Source: Mauremys mutica (Eukaryota; Chordata; Testudines; Geoemydidae). From it: a DNA stretch of 64,000 nt. Positions 22,820-32,914 of the stretch are shown piece by piece. A model generated the notes under the pieces. It made no database searches, was not told the DNA's origin, and saw only the letters and a program-made list of their open reading frames with translations. The stretch lies in assembly GCF_020497125.1 (NCBI RefSeq), contig NC_059072.1, positions 278,920,045 to 278,984,044 on the forward strand, given 5' to 3'. The translations under genes were made by a program, and so were the position numbers. Position 1 is the first letter of the stretch. Every line of letters starts with the position of its first letter.

Positions 22820-24635
22820 AACTCTAATAGATTAGTAAGACACGATTTCCCTTTACAGAAACCATGTTGGCTATTGCTCAACAGTTTATGTTTTTCTATG
22901 TGTCTGACAATTTTATTCTTAACTATTGTTTCAATTAATTTGCCCGGTACCGACGTCGTAATTGCCGGGATCACCTCTACAGCCCTTTTTAAATATTGGC
23001 GTTACATTAGCTAACTTCCAGTCATTGGGTACTGAAGCCGATTTAAAGGACAGGTTACAAATCTTAGTTAATAGTTCCACAACTTCACATTTGTGTTCTT
23101 TCAGAATTCTTGGCTGAATGCCATCTGGTCCCGGTGACTTGTTAATGTTGAGTTTATCAATTAATTCCAAAACCTCCTCTAGTGACACTTCAATCTGTGA
23201 CAGTACCTCAGATTTGTCACCTACAAAAGCCAGCTCAGGTTTGGGAATCTCCCTAACATCCTCAGCCGTGAAGACTGAAGCAAAGAATCCATTTAGTTTC
23301 TCCGCAATGACTTTATCGTCTTTAAGCGCTCCTTTTGTATTTCGATCATCAAGCGGCCCCACTGGTTGTTTAGCAGGATTCCTGCTTCTGATGTACTTAA
23401 AAACCATTTTGTTATTACCTTTGGAGTTTTTGGCTAGCTGTTCTTCAAACTCCTCTTTGGCTTTTCTTATTACACTCTTACACTTAAGTTGGTAGTGTTT
23501 ATGCTCCTTTATATTTGCCTCACTAGGATTTGACTTCCACTTTTTAAAGGAAGTCTTTTTATCTCTCACTGCTTCTTTTACATGGTGGCTCTTTTTTAGT
23601 TCTTTTACTGTGTTTCTTAATTTGGGGTATACATTGAAGTTGGGCCTCTATTATGGTGTCTTTAAAAAGCGCCCATGCAGCTTGCAGGGATTTCACTTTA
23701 GTCACTGTTCCTTTTAACTTTTGTTTAACTAACCCCCTCATTTTTGTATAGTTCCCCCTTTTGAAATTAAATGCCGCAGTGTTGGACTGTTGAGATGTTC
23801 TTCCCACCACAGGGATCTTGAATGCTATTGTATTATGGTCACTATTTCCAAGCGGTCCTGCTATAGTTACCTCTTGGACCAGCTCCTGCGCTCCACTCAG
23901 GATTAAATCTAGAGTTGCCTCTCCCCTTGTGGGTTCCCGTACCAGCTGCTCCATGAAGCAGTCATTTAAAGTATCAAGAATTTTTATCTCTGCATTTCGT
24001 CCTGAAGAGAAATGTTCCCAGTCAATATGGGGATAATTGAAATCCCCCACTATTAGTGGGTTCTTAATTTTGATAGCCTCTCTAATTTCTCTTAGCATTT
24101 CATCATCACTATTACTGTCCTGGTCAGGTGGTTGATAATAGATCCCTAATGTTATATTTTTATTAGAGCAAGACGTTTCTATCCATAGAGATTCTATGGA
24201 ACATGTGGATTCAGTTAAGATTTTTACTTCATTTGAATCTACATTTTCTTTCACATGTAGTGCCACTCTTCCCCCTGCACGACCTGTTCTGTCCTTCCAA
24301 TATATTTTGTACCCCAGAATGATTGGGTCCCATTGATTGGTCTCAGTCCACCAGGTTTCTGTGATGCCTATTATATCAATATCCTCCTTTATCAGAAGGC
24401 ACTCCAGTTCGCCCATCTTATTATTTAGACTTCTAGCATTTGTGTACAAGCACTTTAAAAACTTGTCCCTGTTTATTTGTCTGCCCTTTTCTGATGTGCC
24501 AGATTCTTTTTTATGTGACTGTTTATCATCTGATCCGGCCCTTACATTATCCTCTTCTGTCCTCTGCTCCTGACTATAACCTGGAGATTCTCTATCATCA
24601 GACTCTCCCCTAAGAGAAGTCTGTGTCCGATCCAC
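22820..24635 (-). pseudogene. CR1 ORF2: endonuclease intact, reverse transcriptase deleted
   Basis: The frame opens at an ATG at 24,635, 36 bases after the ORF1 stop, with a leader of about 54 polar residues before NRDKFLKCLYTNARSLNNK. Endonuclease motifs ITETWW, VGDFNYPHIDW and NSDHNTI are intact. A frameshift near 23,565 moves to the frame 23,569-22,931, with KSPGPDGIQPRILKE and SFKSASVPNDWKLANVTPIF. Another near 22,950 moves to VPGKLIETIVKNKIVRHI and GFCKGKSCLTNLLEF, after which coding ends at the deletion junction. RT motifs A, B and C are all missing. The 22,840-22,974 part lacks the NYRPVSL segment, a second small deletion. Confidence 0.92.
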
Positions 24636-24670
24636 ATGCTCCTCTGCAGCAGTCGGCTTTCCCCCATCTC

Positions 24671-25591
24671 CTAGTTTAAAAACTGCTCTACAACCTTTTT
24701 AATGTTTAGTGCCAGCAGTCTGGTTCCACTTTGGTTTAGGTGGAGCCCATCTCTCCTGTATAGGCTCCCCCATCCCAAAAGTTTCCCAGTTCCTAATGAA
24801 TGTAACCCCCTCTTCTCTACACCATTGTCTCATCCACGCATTGAGACTCTGAAGCTCTGCCTGCCTACCTGGCCCTGCGCATGGAACTGGGAGCATTTTT
24901 GAGAATGACACCATAGTGGTCCTGGATTTCAGTCTCTTCCCTAGCAGCCTAAATTTGGCTTCCAGGACACCTCTCCTACCCTTCCCTATGTCATTGGTAC
25001 CTACATGTACCACGACCACCGGCTCCTCCCCAACACTACACATAAGTCTGTCTAGATGCATCGAGAGATCTGCAACTTCGCACCAGGCAGGCAAGTCACC
25101 ATACGGTTCTCCCAGTCATCACAAACCCAGCTATCTACATTTCTAATGATCGAATCTCCCATTAAAAACACCTGCCTTTTCCTAGAAACTGGAGTTCCCT
25201 CCCCCAGAGAGGTAACCTCAGTGCGAGAGGCAACCCCAGCACCATCTGGAAGGAGAGTCCCAACTATGGGAAGGTTCCCTTCTGCTCCCATTGACTGCTT
25301 TGCTTCCCTGGGCCTTTCTTTCTCCTCAACAGCACAGGGGCTGTCTGACCGGAGGTGGGACAATTCTACAGTGTCCCGGAAAGCCTCATCAACATACCTC
25401 TCTGCCTCTCTTAGTTCGTCCAGTTCCGCCACCCTGGCCTGCAAAGTCCGTACGTGGTCTCTGAGGGCCAGGAGCTCCTTGCACCGACTGCACACATACG
25501 CCACCCAACCACAGGGCAGGTAATCATATATACTACACTCAGTGCAATAAATTGGATAGTCCCCACTCTGCTGCTGGGCCTCTGCCTGCAT
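24671..25591 (-). pseudogene. CR1 ORF1: cysteine motif, coiled coil and SGNH esterase blocks
   Basis: ORF1 of CR1 elements encodes a protein thought to help RNP formation. The frame 25,591-25,052 starts MQAEAQQ and has CxxC pairs at residues 16/19 and 34/37, a zinc-finger or PHD-like arrangement. It then has a charged heptad-like region (about 38-75) suited to a coiled coil, and FLMGDSIIRN (143-151) with the GDS nucleophile block of SGNH hydrolases. A one-base indel near 25,075 shifts to the frame 25,094-24,699, which has VVVHVGTNDIGKG (GTND block). The Asp-His block DGLH (24,740-24,751, complement) is in a third frame after a +1 shift near 24,775. All esterase blocks are therefore present but split over three frames. 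Confidence 0.82.
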
Positions 25592-26090
25592 TGTCTCCTA
25601 GTTAATGAAAGGGTGGTTTAAAGAAAGAGGTTTTGAATGTAGTTTGTTTTATAGGTTTTAATGGGACTAAAGGGGCACAGATAGAATCGACAAGGGACCC
25701 CCGCTCCCTTCCCACTCCCCTTCTAAACTCCCTGTTAGCTGCCCCTGGTCGCAAAGCTCCCTGGTCGCTTGTGCGCGGCTTTATAAAGCCCTGGCCTGAG
25801 TGAATGCCCTGCCCACTGATTAAGGCGCAGCCAATTACCAGAGGCTTTGAGCTTTCAAACCTTCCTTTGAAGCTCACGGCCTCCAACTGCCAGCCAGAGC
25901 ACACGGTCCTTCAAACAACCAAACAAACAAACAGACTGACAAACACAAGCTCAGCACACAGCAAGTAACCCCCAATCACAAACAAACACACACTACAGAC
26001 AGTCACCCCACAGATGCTGTATTTGCTTCTCCTGCACCTGGAGAACTCCCTTGCAAAACACCCTGTTAGCAGCCCCTGTTCTCATATAAA
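25592..26090 (-). other. CR1 5' UTR with an internal repeat
   Basis: GC-rich leader of the CR1 copy on the minus strand. A phrase near 25,722-25,752 (aaactccctgttagctgccc) recurs near 26,056-26,085 (aaacaccctgttagcagccc), about 335 bp apart, which suggests repeated 5' UTR units carrying promoter activity. A GT-rich stretch on the sense strand lies at about 25,915-25,995. The 5' boundary is set where the repeated unit ends and AT-rich DNA begins, and is approximate. Confidence 0.6.
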
Positions 26091-26898
26091 GTCCATCATT
26101 TTATTAATAGTAAATGATATGCACAAATCCTGTTATCTCAAACATAGTTGCCCTAACACTTCAATCCAAGCACACTTGTTGAGATAAAACAATAAAACAA
26201 GTTTATTAACTACAGAAAGATAGATTTTAAGTCATTACAAGTAATGATGCATACAAGTCAGAATTGGTTACACGAAAATAAAACTAAATGCAACTAATAT
26301 ATAACTTAACAAGCAAAGCATTGAATTCAAAGCAAAAATCTCTCTCACCACATGATTCAGTAATCTTAGTGATTAAATTCCTTTCAGGCAGGATCCCTCC
26401 CTCAGTCCTCAGTTGTTTCTTTGTTGCTAAGATGTTGCAGCTTCCAGGAGTGGACAGAAAGGGAGGAATGACTTGGGCCATCTGTTCCCAATTCTTACAC
26501 TTTTTCCTCTTCCTTGAAAATCATCTCCAGCTGGGTCTCAGGATACAGAATGTTTGTGGGAATGGGATTCTCCAGCTGCTTCTTTGCTAAGATGTAAATT
26601 TCTCACTCAAACCCTTTTTCCCGCCAAAGAATGGCCTCTTAACCAGGGGCGGCTCCAGGGCCCAGCACGCCAAGCGCGTGCTTGGGGCGGCAAGACTCGG
26701 GGGGCGCTCTGACCAGCGGACCCTCCGCAGGCAAGCCACCGAAGGCAGCCTGCCTGCCGTGCTTGGGGTGGCAAAATGCCTAGAGCTGCCCCTGCTCTTA
26801 ACCAGGTGATGGTCTATTTGCTTCCATTGACACTTAGCTGAGGCGTCAGTTTGCCTTTTGTCTTTGAGGAACTGGTTTGTGTCTGCTTTTCTGAACTT
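26091..26898. repeat. AT-rich sequence hosting younger insertions, possible old LTR-type repeat
   Basis: AT-rich DNA interrupted by the 151-bp element at 26,644 and bordered by the solo LTR. The phrase aaacaagtttattaactac gives AATAAAC-type signals in complement, and its general texture resembles the block at 41.75-42.4 kb. I cannot show ends, so this is only a possible old retroelement remnant. Confidence 0.25.
26644..26794. mobile_element. hAT-like short DNA element (151 bp)
   Basis: The ends caggggcggctccaggg and ctagagctgcccctg are inverted copies, flanked by a perfect 8-bp duplication ctcttaac (26,636-26,643 and 26,795-26,802). A central segment contains two copies of 'gtgcttggggyggcaa', so the element is partly duplicated inside. 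Its left end resembles that of the fragment at 36,729 (ccagggccagctccag). Non-coding. Confidence 0.9.
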
Positions 26899-26903
26899 GA
26901 AAC

Positions 26904-27656
26904 TGTTGCCAGAGCGGTACCGGTGTGGTGCTCTGCTTTCTCCTTGTTGATATCACTCGGCTGCGTGCGTGAGTTCCCTCTGTGTGCTGCCCCAGCTCTG
27001 CAGGTAGCTGACACAGCAGACCCGACGAGAATCCCCAATGACCACAGAGTCCAGTAAGGTGCAAAGTCACGTCGACTAGGTTTATTGCGATTTCGGACAC
27101 AATTGCAGTTCCCTGTAGGTTTCTTAGCCTAATTCAGGGCATACTACGAGAAAGTGCCTCTTGGCAAGGACCCGGCTTAGTGGCGGGACTTTCCACTCCC
27201 CCTACGGCCGGACAAAGGCACCTCCCCAGGGATGCATTCTTATACACAGATACAAAAAAGTTACACATCACACCTGACGTATTAAGATACAACCTCTCTA
27301 CGTAGTAAGTTACAACCCTTCTACGTATTAAGGCACCACTTTCTACCTTGTACATGTTGCTTCGAACAAAACAACTCTATCCATCATTTTACCCTTTTGC
27401 CCCTGTCATTGGGATGGGTCGGCCTGTCCTCCTGTTATTTATGGAATGTTTCAGTATAGTGTGTTCTAGTGCTGTGTTTATGCTAGGTGAATATACGTTT
27501 ATGCAGCATCAGCCCTTTTCGTGCCAGCTTCTGTGAGCAGGGCCTACCTCTGGCTCACAGCTTAACTTTGCTTTATGTTAGCAAAGTCTTGACCATTACT
27601 TTAGTTCAGGCCTCAGGCCTCATACTGGGCCTTTATCAGGGCCTGCACTTACTACA
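26904..27656 (-). mobile_element. Solo LTR of an endogenous retrovirus-like element
   Basis: A 753-bp long terminal repeat read on the minus strand. It begins TGTAGTAAGTGC (at 27,656) and ends GGCAACA (at 26,904), the standard TG...CA borders. It is flanked by a perfect 5-bp duplication gaaac (26,899-26,903 and 27,657-27,661). In transcript order it holds a TATA-like box (27,244-27,239), then AATAAA (27,086-27,081) about 155 bp later, then the U5 region. No internal retroviral genes adjoin it, so the provirus was reduced by recombination between its two LTRs. Retroviral class is not determined; five-base duplications fit several classes. Confidence 0.9.
27081..27086 (-). promoter_or_regulatory. 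Polyadenylation signal AATAAA of the solo LTR
   Basis: The complement reads cgcaataaacc, a typical end-of-R-region context in LTRs. It lies downstream of the TATA-like box at 27,244-27,239 (gtgtataagaatg in the sense direction), which gives a consistent U3-R-U5 order. Confidence 0.7.
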
Positions 27657-27689
27657 GAAACATGTCTCAGTAATGTCTTTTTTTTTAAT

Positions 27690-27877
27690 ATGGAGATATA
27701 CCTGTCTCGTAGAACTGGAAGGGACCCCAAAAGGTCATTGAGTCCAGCCTGCTGCCTTCACTAGCAAGACAAAGTACTGATTTTTGCCTCAGATCCCTAA
27801 GTTTCCCCCCTCAAGAATTGAACTCATAACCCTAGATTTAGCAGGCCAATGCTTAAACCACTAAGCTATCCCTCCCT
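27690..27877 (-). mobile_element. tRNA-derived SINE with CR1-like tail (tortoise Pol III SINE type)
   Basis: In the minus direction the element begins at about 27,877 with gggatagcttagtggtttaag (A-box tagcttagtgg), followed by gggttatgagttcaattcttg (B-box gagttcaattc), then a body, then a 3' tail related to the CR1 end (the complement of gaactggaagggacccc with aaggtcattgagtcc). This is the arrangement known for the tortoise Pol III SINE: a tRNA-type promoter and a tail recognised by CR1 reverse transcriptase. It lies about 30 bp from the solo LTR. Point changes show moderate age. Confidence 0.88.
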
Positions 27878-29166
27878 GTGACAATGTAGAATTTTATAAT
27901 TTTACATACAATGTTGCCACACATATTTTTCCAGGACAATAATGATCAGAAAATTATGAATTTTCAAATGATACCTCACAAGGCATACTTTGTACAAAAT
28001 GTATCAAAGTCTTGTAAAAGGGGTGAACATTGGGGTACAGACTTTCACACACACCATTTTAGTCTGGGCACCTAAATCTAATTTTTAAGGAGCCAAATGC
28101 CCCCTCTCTCTGGCCATTCTTATATATCACAGCCCTTACTGGTTTGGTGCAATTATGTTGTTTTTATAGCTGTATCTTTCCGGTACAGAAAAAGATTGTT
28201 GTATAATAATAACTGTGAAGAGGTTTTTTTTAGTATTACAACAATAATAAACACTTAATGGAGATGTGTTGTTCATTGCTGGTGCCTTTTCCCATGTGTT
28301 TTGTAGGAATTGTTGTGATGCAGCTATAATGCTTTTCTAGATATCATTGGATCAACGCATTGCAGAAAATACTACACATGCCATATTTCCTTTACCACTT
28401 GCTAGACTACCTTTTAAAAAAAATTACCCCATGGGTAAATGGCTGTGAATAGAAAAAAATTGTTCTGCCAGTAAATCCACAGCTGCTCCTGCTCAATAAA
28501 TTCAAGTTGAGAAACAATTACCTAAATTAAATTAAGGTCATTTCACACACTTCCACTTTTATTTCCTATTACTAGGTTCATCCAAATCCTCAATCCAGTT
28601 CTTTCTTTGTTTATTGTAAGTGGTTCACAAAGGGAGACAAATCATTACTTCTTTACCTGTTTTTCTGTAGGAAATTCAGAGCTGTCTTTTCACTAACGAT
28701 GTGCTTTTAAACTCTTAAGAACAGTGTTAAAATTATCTGAAAACCTTAAATGTATCATTTATGTCTTCTTTAAATTACCCAACCCATTATCCATGTTGCT
28801 TGAGGCTATAATAATATAAAAGCTTAGTGCATTTTTTACTCTTTTAAACTTGTTTTCAGATAAGCATAGCAATGCTGAACTCTTGTATGGAATTTTTTAT
28901 TTCTTTCGGGGACATATAGTTCAATTGATCTACATGATGAGTTGAGGATATTAATAAAGACAAATCCTCTGAAAAATGAAAGGCCTTCATTCCATGACAG
29001 ATCTTTTAAATGCAAACATGCTTCATCAGTCTACTAAAGAATAAGCAAGCAGACTGTGCTGACTTGATTCCCAAATATTAAGGGGAAGAAATAAGGTACA
29101 TTTTTCTGATAGCATGGTAGAAATCAGTCATTCTCTTTGCTTCCCTCTTCCCACCTACTCTTCCCC
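27878..29166. other. No recognisable feature
   Basis: AT-rich non-coding DNA. No domain-bearing frame or clear repeat was found. Confidence 0.45.
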
Positions 29167-29206
29167 ATGTCTCTCTCTCTTTCTCACGCACACACACACA
29201 CACACC
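29167..29206. repeat. (CT)n/(CA)n microsatellite
   Basis: A run of ctctctctctttctc followed by about nine CA units. The overlapping frames on both strands come from this simple repeat. Confidence 0.9.
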
Positions 29207-31866
29207 CTTCCCTCCATCCCTCCCTTTCTGCTTTCCTACATAAATCCATAGGCTTCACACAGCTCCAAACACTTTTCATATTCCGTATCTGCAAAGAGTT
29301 TACTGGTATATGGTTACTACAAAAGACAGCTTTTGGATTATACAGCTGAACTGAACTGAGTAAAAATAAATCCCCCAAAGTCAAAATAATTCCATATGAA
29401 CTAATAGTCTACAAAATTCTAAATTTTTTGAAGAGAGGTTAGAAAATAGCCTTTCAAACTAACAAAAAATAAATTGTATTGAAAGAAGGGAGAGGGTTAA
29501 ATAATCCACAAAAGCACAAATGTAATTAAAAAACATCAAATTGGGTGACAATTTTAAATGTCAAATTTTAGCCAGCTATAAATTAAAATGTCTGAGTTAT
29601 AAGTCCCTCCAACATTCTGATATAGGATCTCATTTATATATAAATTATACCAGGATTATGGTAATATCAGGGGCAGATATCAGAATAATGGGGTCTTCAT
29701 AAAGTCTTCCTGAAGATTATATCAAGGTTAAGAGAAGACATCTTGCATAGAGTTATCTCAGCAGGCTTGTGAAGCCCTATGCAGAAACTCTTCTCTGATC
29801 TATAGGGAGAACATGAATCGCTGAATGGAGAAACTCCTCTGCTCCACTGTGAACCATACATTTGTACATTTCAAAACTCCTCACAAGTGGTATCAAGGCT
29901 ACCGCTTAAAATCCCTGGAGTCGAGGTTTTGTACTCTCCTTAAGGCACAGAGAGCTTGTATTTAATATCTGATTTAAACATTATATAACACAACAATGAG
30001 ATTCTGCCGTAAGCTTTAGCCAGCCACAGTCTGTCCTGGCCTTTGCAGTCCATACCTGTACCTTCCGAAAACGTTTGTTCTTTGCCTTCACACCCACATG
30101 TCTATAGAATAATAACAGCTAATCACCACAGGTTCCAGGGCAGAGGACTCATCCTCCATAATGAAGTGTGAGGATGACTTGACCCCATTAAGGAAAACTG
30201 GTCACTCCTAGGCACAGTAGACTCAAGAATATACCATAAAATGTGTCTCTTTCCCCTTTCCAAATGCTATGTTTGCCTGATTTTATTCTTTTAACAATGT
30301 TGGCCATAAAGGTCTTTGCTGGAAGTTATTTTTGTTTAAACTTTGGTATTACTTTAAAATGCCATTTATTGTATACGAAGGCTAGATTGTAACTAGCCCC
30401 TACACAGCCAGGCAGAGGAGTAAGGGAAAATAAGGGCCCTATCAACTCTGTGTGGCCACATTAGGGCTACCATGGTCTTCAGTCGGGATTCTGTGTTGAA
30501 TGCAAGAGTTGCAGCCTGGAGGTATATCTCAATTGGGCAAGTGGCTGGGTTAGGGGAGGAGAGAAGCTGGGAACAGTTCAGCCTTTGCTTCCTCCTCCTT
30601 ACACACTGGCCATGGTAATTGGCTGGGCACACAAAAGGAGGTAAACTGCACCCTTCAAGAGAAGCAGTAACTTCACTACCTGGAGAAAGAAGGGAGTATG
30701 AGAGAATTGTGACTGCATTCCATTACTTCCTGGATCAGCACAACTTTGTCCCTGTCTCCTACACTCCCCCACACACACCCCCACCACGACTCCTGGCTAT
30801 GTGCAAAAAGCTCAGTCTATCCCTTAACATGCTTTTTTAAACTCTATAATAAATGTAAATGTATTTAAAATTTTCTCTGAATCCTTTTTTTTGTAGCATG
30901 TGCTATTGACATGGTATATAGCGCTGCTCTATTTTTTTGTGTAAGGAGCTATAAATTTTTATTGTTGTTTTACAATGGAATATGTTTTTGTTATTTGTTA
31001 ATGACTGCGTTTAAGCTAAGTGTTTATTCACTGTTTGCATTGTTTTTGCTCGAGAATTGGCGAACCTAAATCCTTTCACTGTGTGTTTGGGGATTAGTCA
31101 CTTCCCTCATCTAGTCAGTGGTATGACTTGTTTGTGTGGCATAAACTCATCTTCACAAGTCTGTTAAAAATGTAGGAGTTGAATTTTGATGAATCCTTTC
31201 ATTTCTTGTGGCTACAGACATACGGTGTATATAAGCTAAAACAGAGATAAAAATACAAATATACTTTCCCAGAAAGAGTTGGCCTAGTGTGAAGAGAGCT
31301 TGTCCTGTGACTAGAACTTTAACTAAAGATCCTCAATCTAACTGCCACCATTCCTCCACTTGTTGGAGATGAGATTCTCTCTTATCTGTCACTAGCAGCA
31401 ATGCTTATTAAACTACAGGTGTGTGAAAAACAACAGGCTCCATTTTATTTGGATTGGCAAACCTAACTCAGCAGGTGATGATCTCAGGGCTTTTATCCCA
31501 TTGGGTTTGCTTTGGATTGATAGGGATGGTGCTAATGCAAAATTGTACCATGAACCCTTGTGAGCCTCTGATAGATTCACCCCTGTCCCTCACAAAAAAT
31601 CCCTTTCTTCTAGTAGGTACGCAGACCATCCTCCTTATCTTAACAAAAGCTTAAGTGCCTACAACCCCTTTGGGCCCTGCTTTGAGCTGGTTGGTTGTAT
31701 ATACTGCCTCTTCCTGGGATTTCCAGGAGAAGCCAAGAAAGGCAGTAAGTAATGGAACAAAGATTTAGTATTCCCTCTTTAATGGCCTGACATATACAGT
31801 ACTGCATTATATATTTAAAACCCTGGCTTGATTCCCATTGCTACTGGTTCATGTGAGGAAAGACTA
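29207..31866. other. No recognisable feature
   Basis: About 2.6 kb of unrecognised sequence. Short frames around 30.4-30.8 kb overlap on both strands and lack domains. No RNA gene or repeat supported. Confidence 0.45.
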
Positions 31867-31965
31867 TTATTGATCCCAGTCTTGCAGCCCTTGTTCACAT
31901 GAGCAAGCCTACTGATTTCAATTACAGAAGTATGCATGTGAGTAAAGAAAAGGTAAAAGATCAGG
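31867..31965. repeat. Palindromic short repeat, diverged copy
   Basis: The left phrase gatcccagtcttgcagccc and right phrase aaaagatcaggctcatt are roughly inverted, around a centre with ctactgatttcaattacag. This fits the widespread sauropsid foldback type seen more clearly at 34,490-34,590. Confidence 0.45.
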
Positions 31966-32299
31966 CTCATTATATATACTCAGAGGCAAAATTAAGGCTT
32001 CAGTGACATATGGTATACTATTGTAGTCCCCTTCTCGGTAATATAGTGATTACTGTTTAATGTAACACAGATACTTATTTGTTAAAAAAAATAAATCATT
32101 TACTTTTAAAATGCATAAGAGATTTTTAATCTCCCTCTACTACCAAGCCACTACCCTATAACACTGATATTTAGTCAAGGCTGCTATAATATTTATCTTA
32201 CTTTGAGAAAGATAAAGGGAAAGGTACTGAGAATGTCACAGCTAAATAGAAGATCAAACAGATAATTTACCATAAGTAGTTAAGTGTGGCATTCTGTTC

Positions 32300-32445
32300 A
32301 CCTTTCTCAGACCTGAGGAAGAGCTCTGTGTAGCTCAAAAGCTTGTCTCTCACCTCAACACAAGTTGGTCCAATCACATATATTACCTCACCTACCTCAT
32401 CTCTCTAATATCCTGGAACCGATACAGCTACAACACCACTACATG
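32300..32445 (+). mobile_element. Penelope-like element fragment with hammerhead-like core
   Basis: The fragment reads from tctcagacctgaggaag through aacacaagttggtccaat and tctctaatatcctggaacc to gatacagctacaacaccac. It shares the ribozyme-like core order, and a 'cggctac'-type terminal phrase, with the element at 50,946-51,145 (gtagccgtgttag in complement). Penelope-like retroelements are known to carry hammerhead motifs in their terminal repeats, so I infer this origin. No coding part is present, and a decayed relative is at 20,595. Confidence 0.55.
32309..32348 (+). ncRNA. Hammerhead-ribozyme-like motif (decayed)
   Basis: Parts in order: AGAC (stem I 3' strand, 32,309-32,312); CTGAGGA (core CUGANGA, 32,313-32,319); an extra A; GAGCT, loop CTGTGT, AGCTC (5-bp stem II, 32,321-32,336); AAAA where GAAA is expected (32,337-32,340); GCT/T (palindromic AGCT for a dimeric stem III, U then the cleavage base); GTCT (stem I 5' strand, complementary to AGAC). 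The G-to-A change in GAAA would abolish activity and is a likely CpG decay. The extra A is not canonical. Stem III could form only between two copies. Confidence 0.5.
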
Positions 32446-32692
32446 CAACATATTTGGAGAAATCGCTTGTCCTGGTACACTGCAGAATGAATTTCCCCAT
32501 GGGGCCACACTGTCCCTTACAAGATTCAAATTATATTTCTGTCCCTCCTTGTGGCCAGACTAATGTGGCCTGTTCAGTAGGAGAATGGCCTCAGTCACAG
32601 GCTGCTTGCATCAGACTTACTGTCATCAATAATAGTCTGGGTGGCTTGGTCCCTTCATCTGTGCACTGATTTGTGGTCTTCCAATGCCCATG

Positions 32693-32722
<30 letters not shown>
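32693..32722. repeat. (CTTT)n microsatellite
   Basis: Seven to eight tttc units in tandem. Confidence 0.92.
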
Positions 32723-32724
<2 letters not shown>

Positions 32725-32914
32725 CCCAGGCTCCAAATCCCAGCCCTTGGTCACTTCAGGGAATTCTGAATAACTTGTGGTCTTTGGGGGGAAAACAAAT
32801 CATTGCCCAGTCTTCAATCCCAGCTGGCTTACATTGGTTTAAGGGGGCTGGAAACTTAACTTATTTTTTTTAAAGAAAATAGAAATTTTCTGCTCCATTA
32901 CTAGCTCCCTAAAT

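Larger units (their letters stand above)
22795..26090 (-). mobile_element. CR1 LINE with 5' UTR and ORF1, internally deleted
   Basis: A minus-strand CR1 of about 3.3 kb and the only copy here with 5' sequence. In transcript order: 5' UTR (about 26,090-25,592), ORF1 (25,591-24,671), ORF2 endonuclease and N-terminal RT (24,635-22,820), then directly the 3' octamer tail (three tgttcttat-type units at 22,820-22,795). Compared with the copy at 15.4-18.8 kb, the region from the ILEFFEG segment to the 3' UTR, about 1.3 kb, is absent. Ends of both types are therefore present, but the RT core is gone. It is non-autonomous. Confidence 0.9.

Noticed and set aside
23118..23495. 125-codon plus-strand frame
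   Set aside because: Antisense shadow of CR1 ORF2, which is coded on the minus strand at the same place.
25056..25523. 155-codon plus-strand frame
   Set aside because: Antisense shadow of CR1 ORF1, whose cysteine and esterase motifs are on the minus strand.
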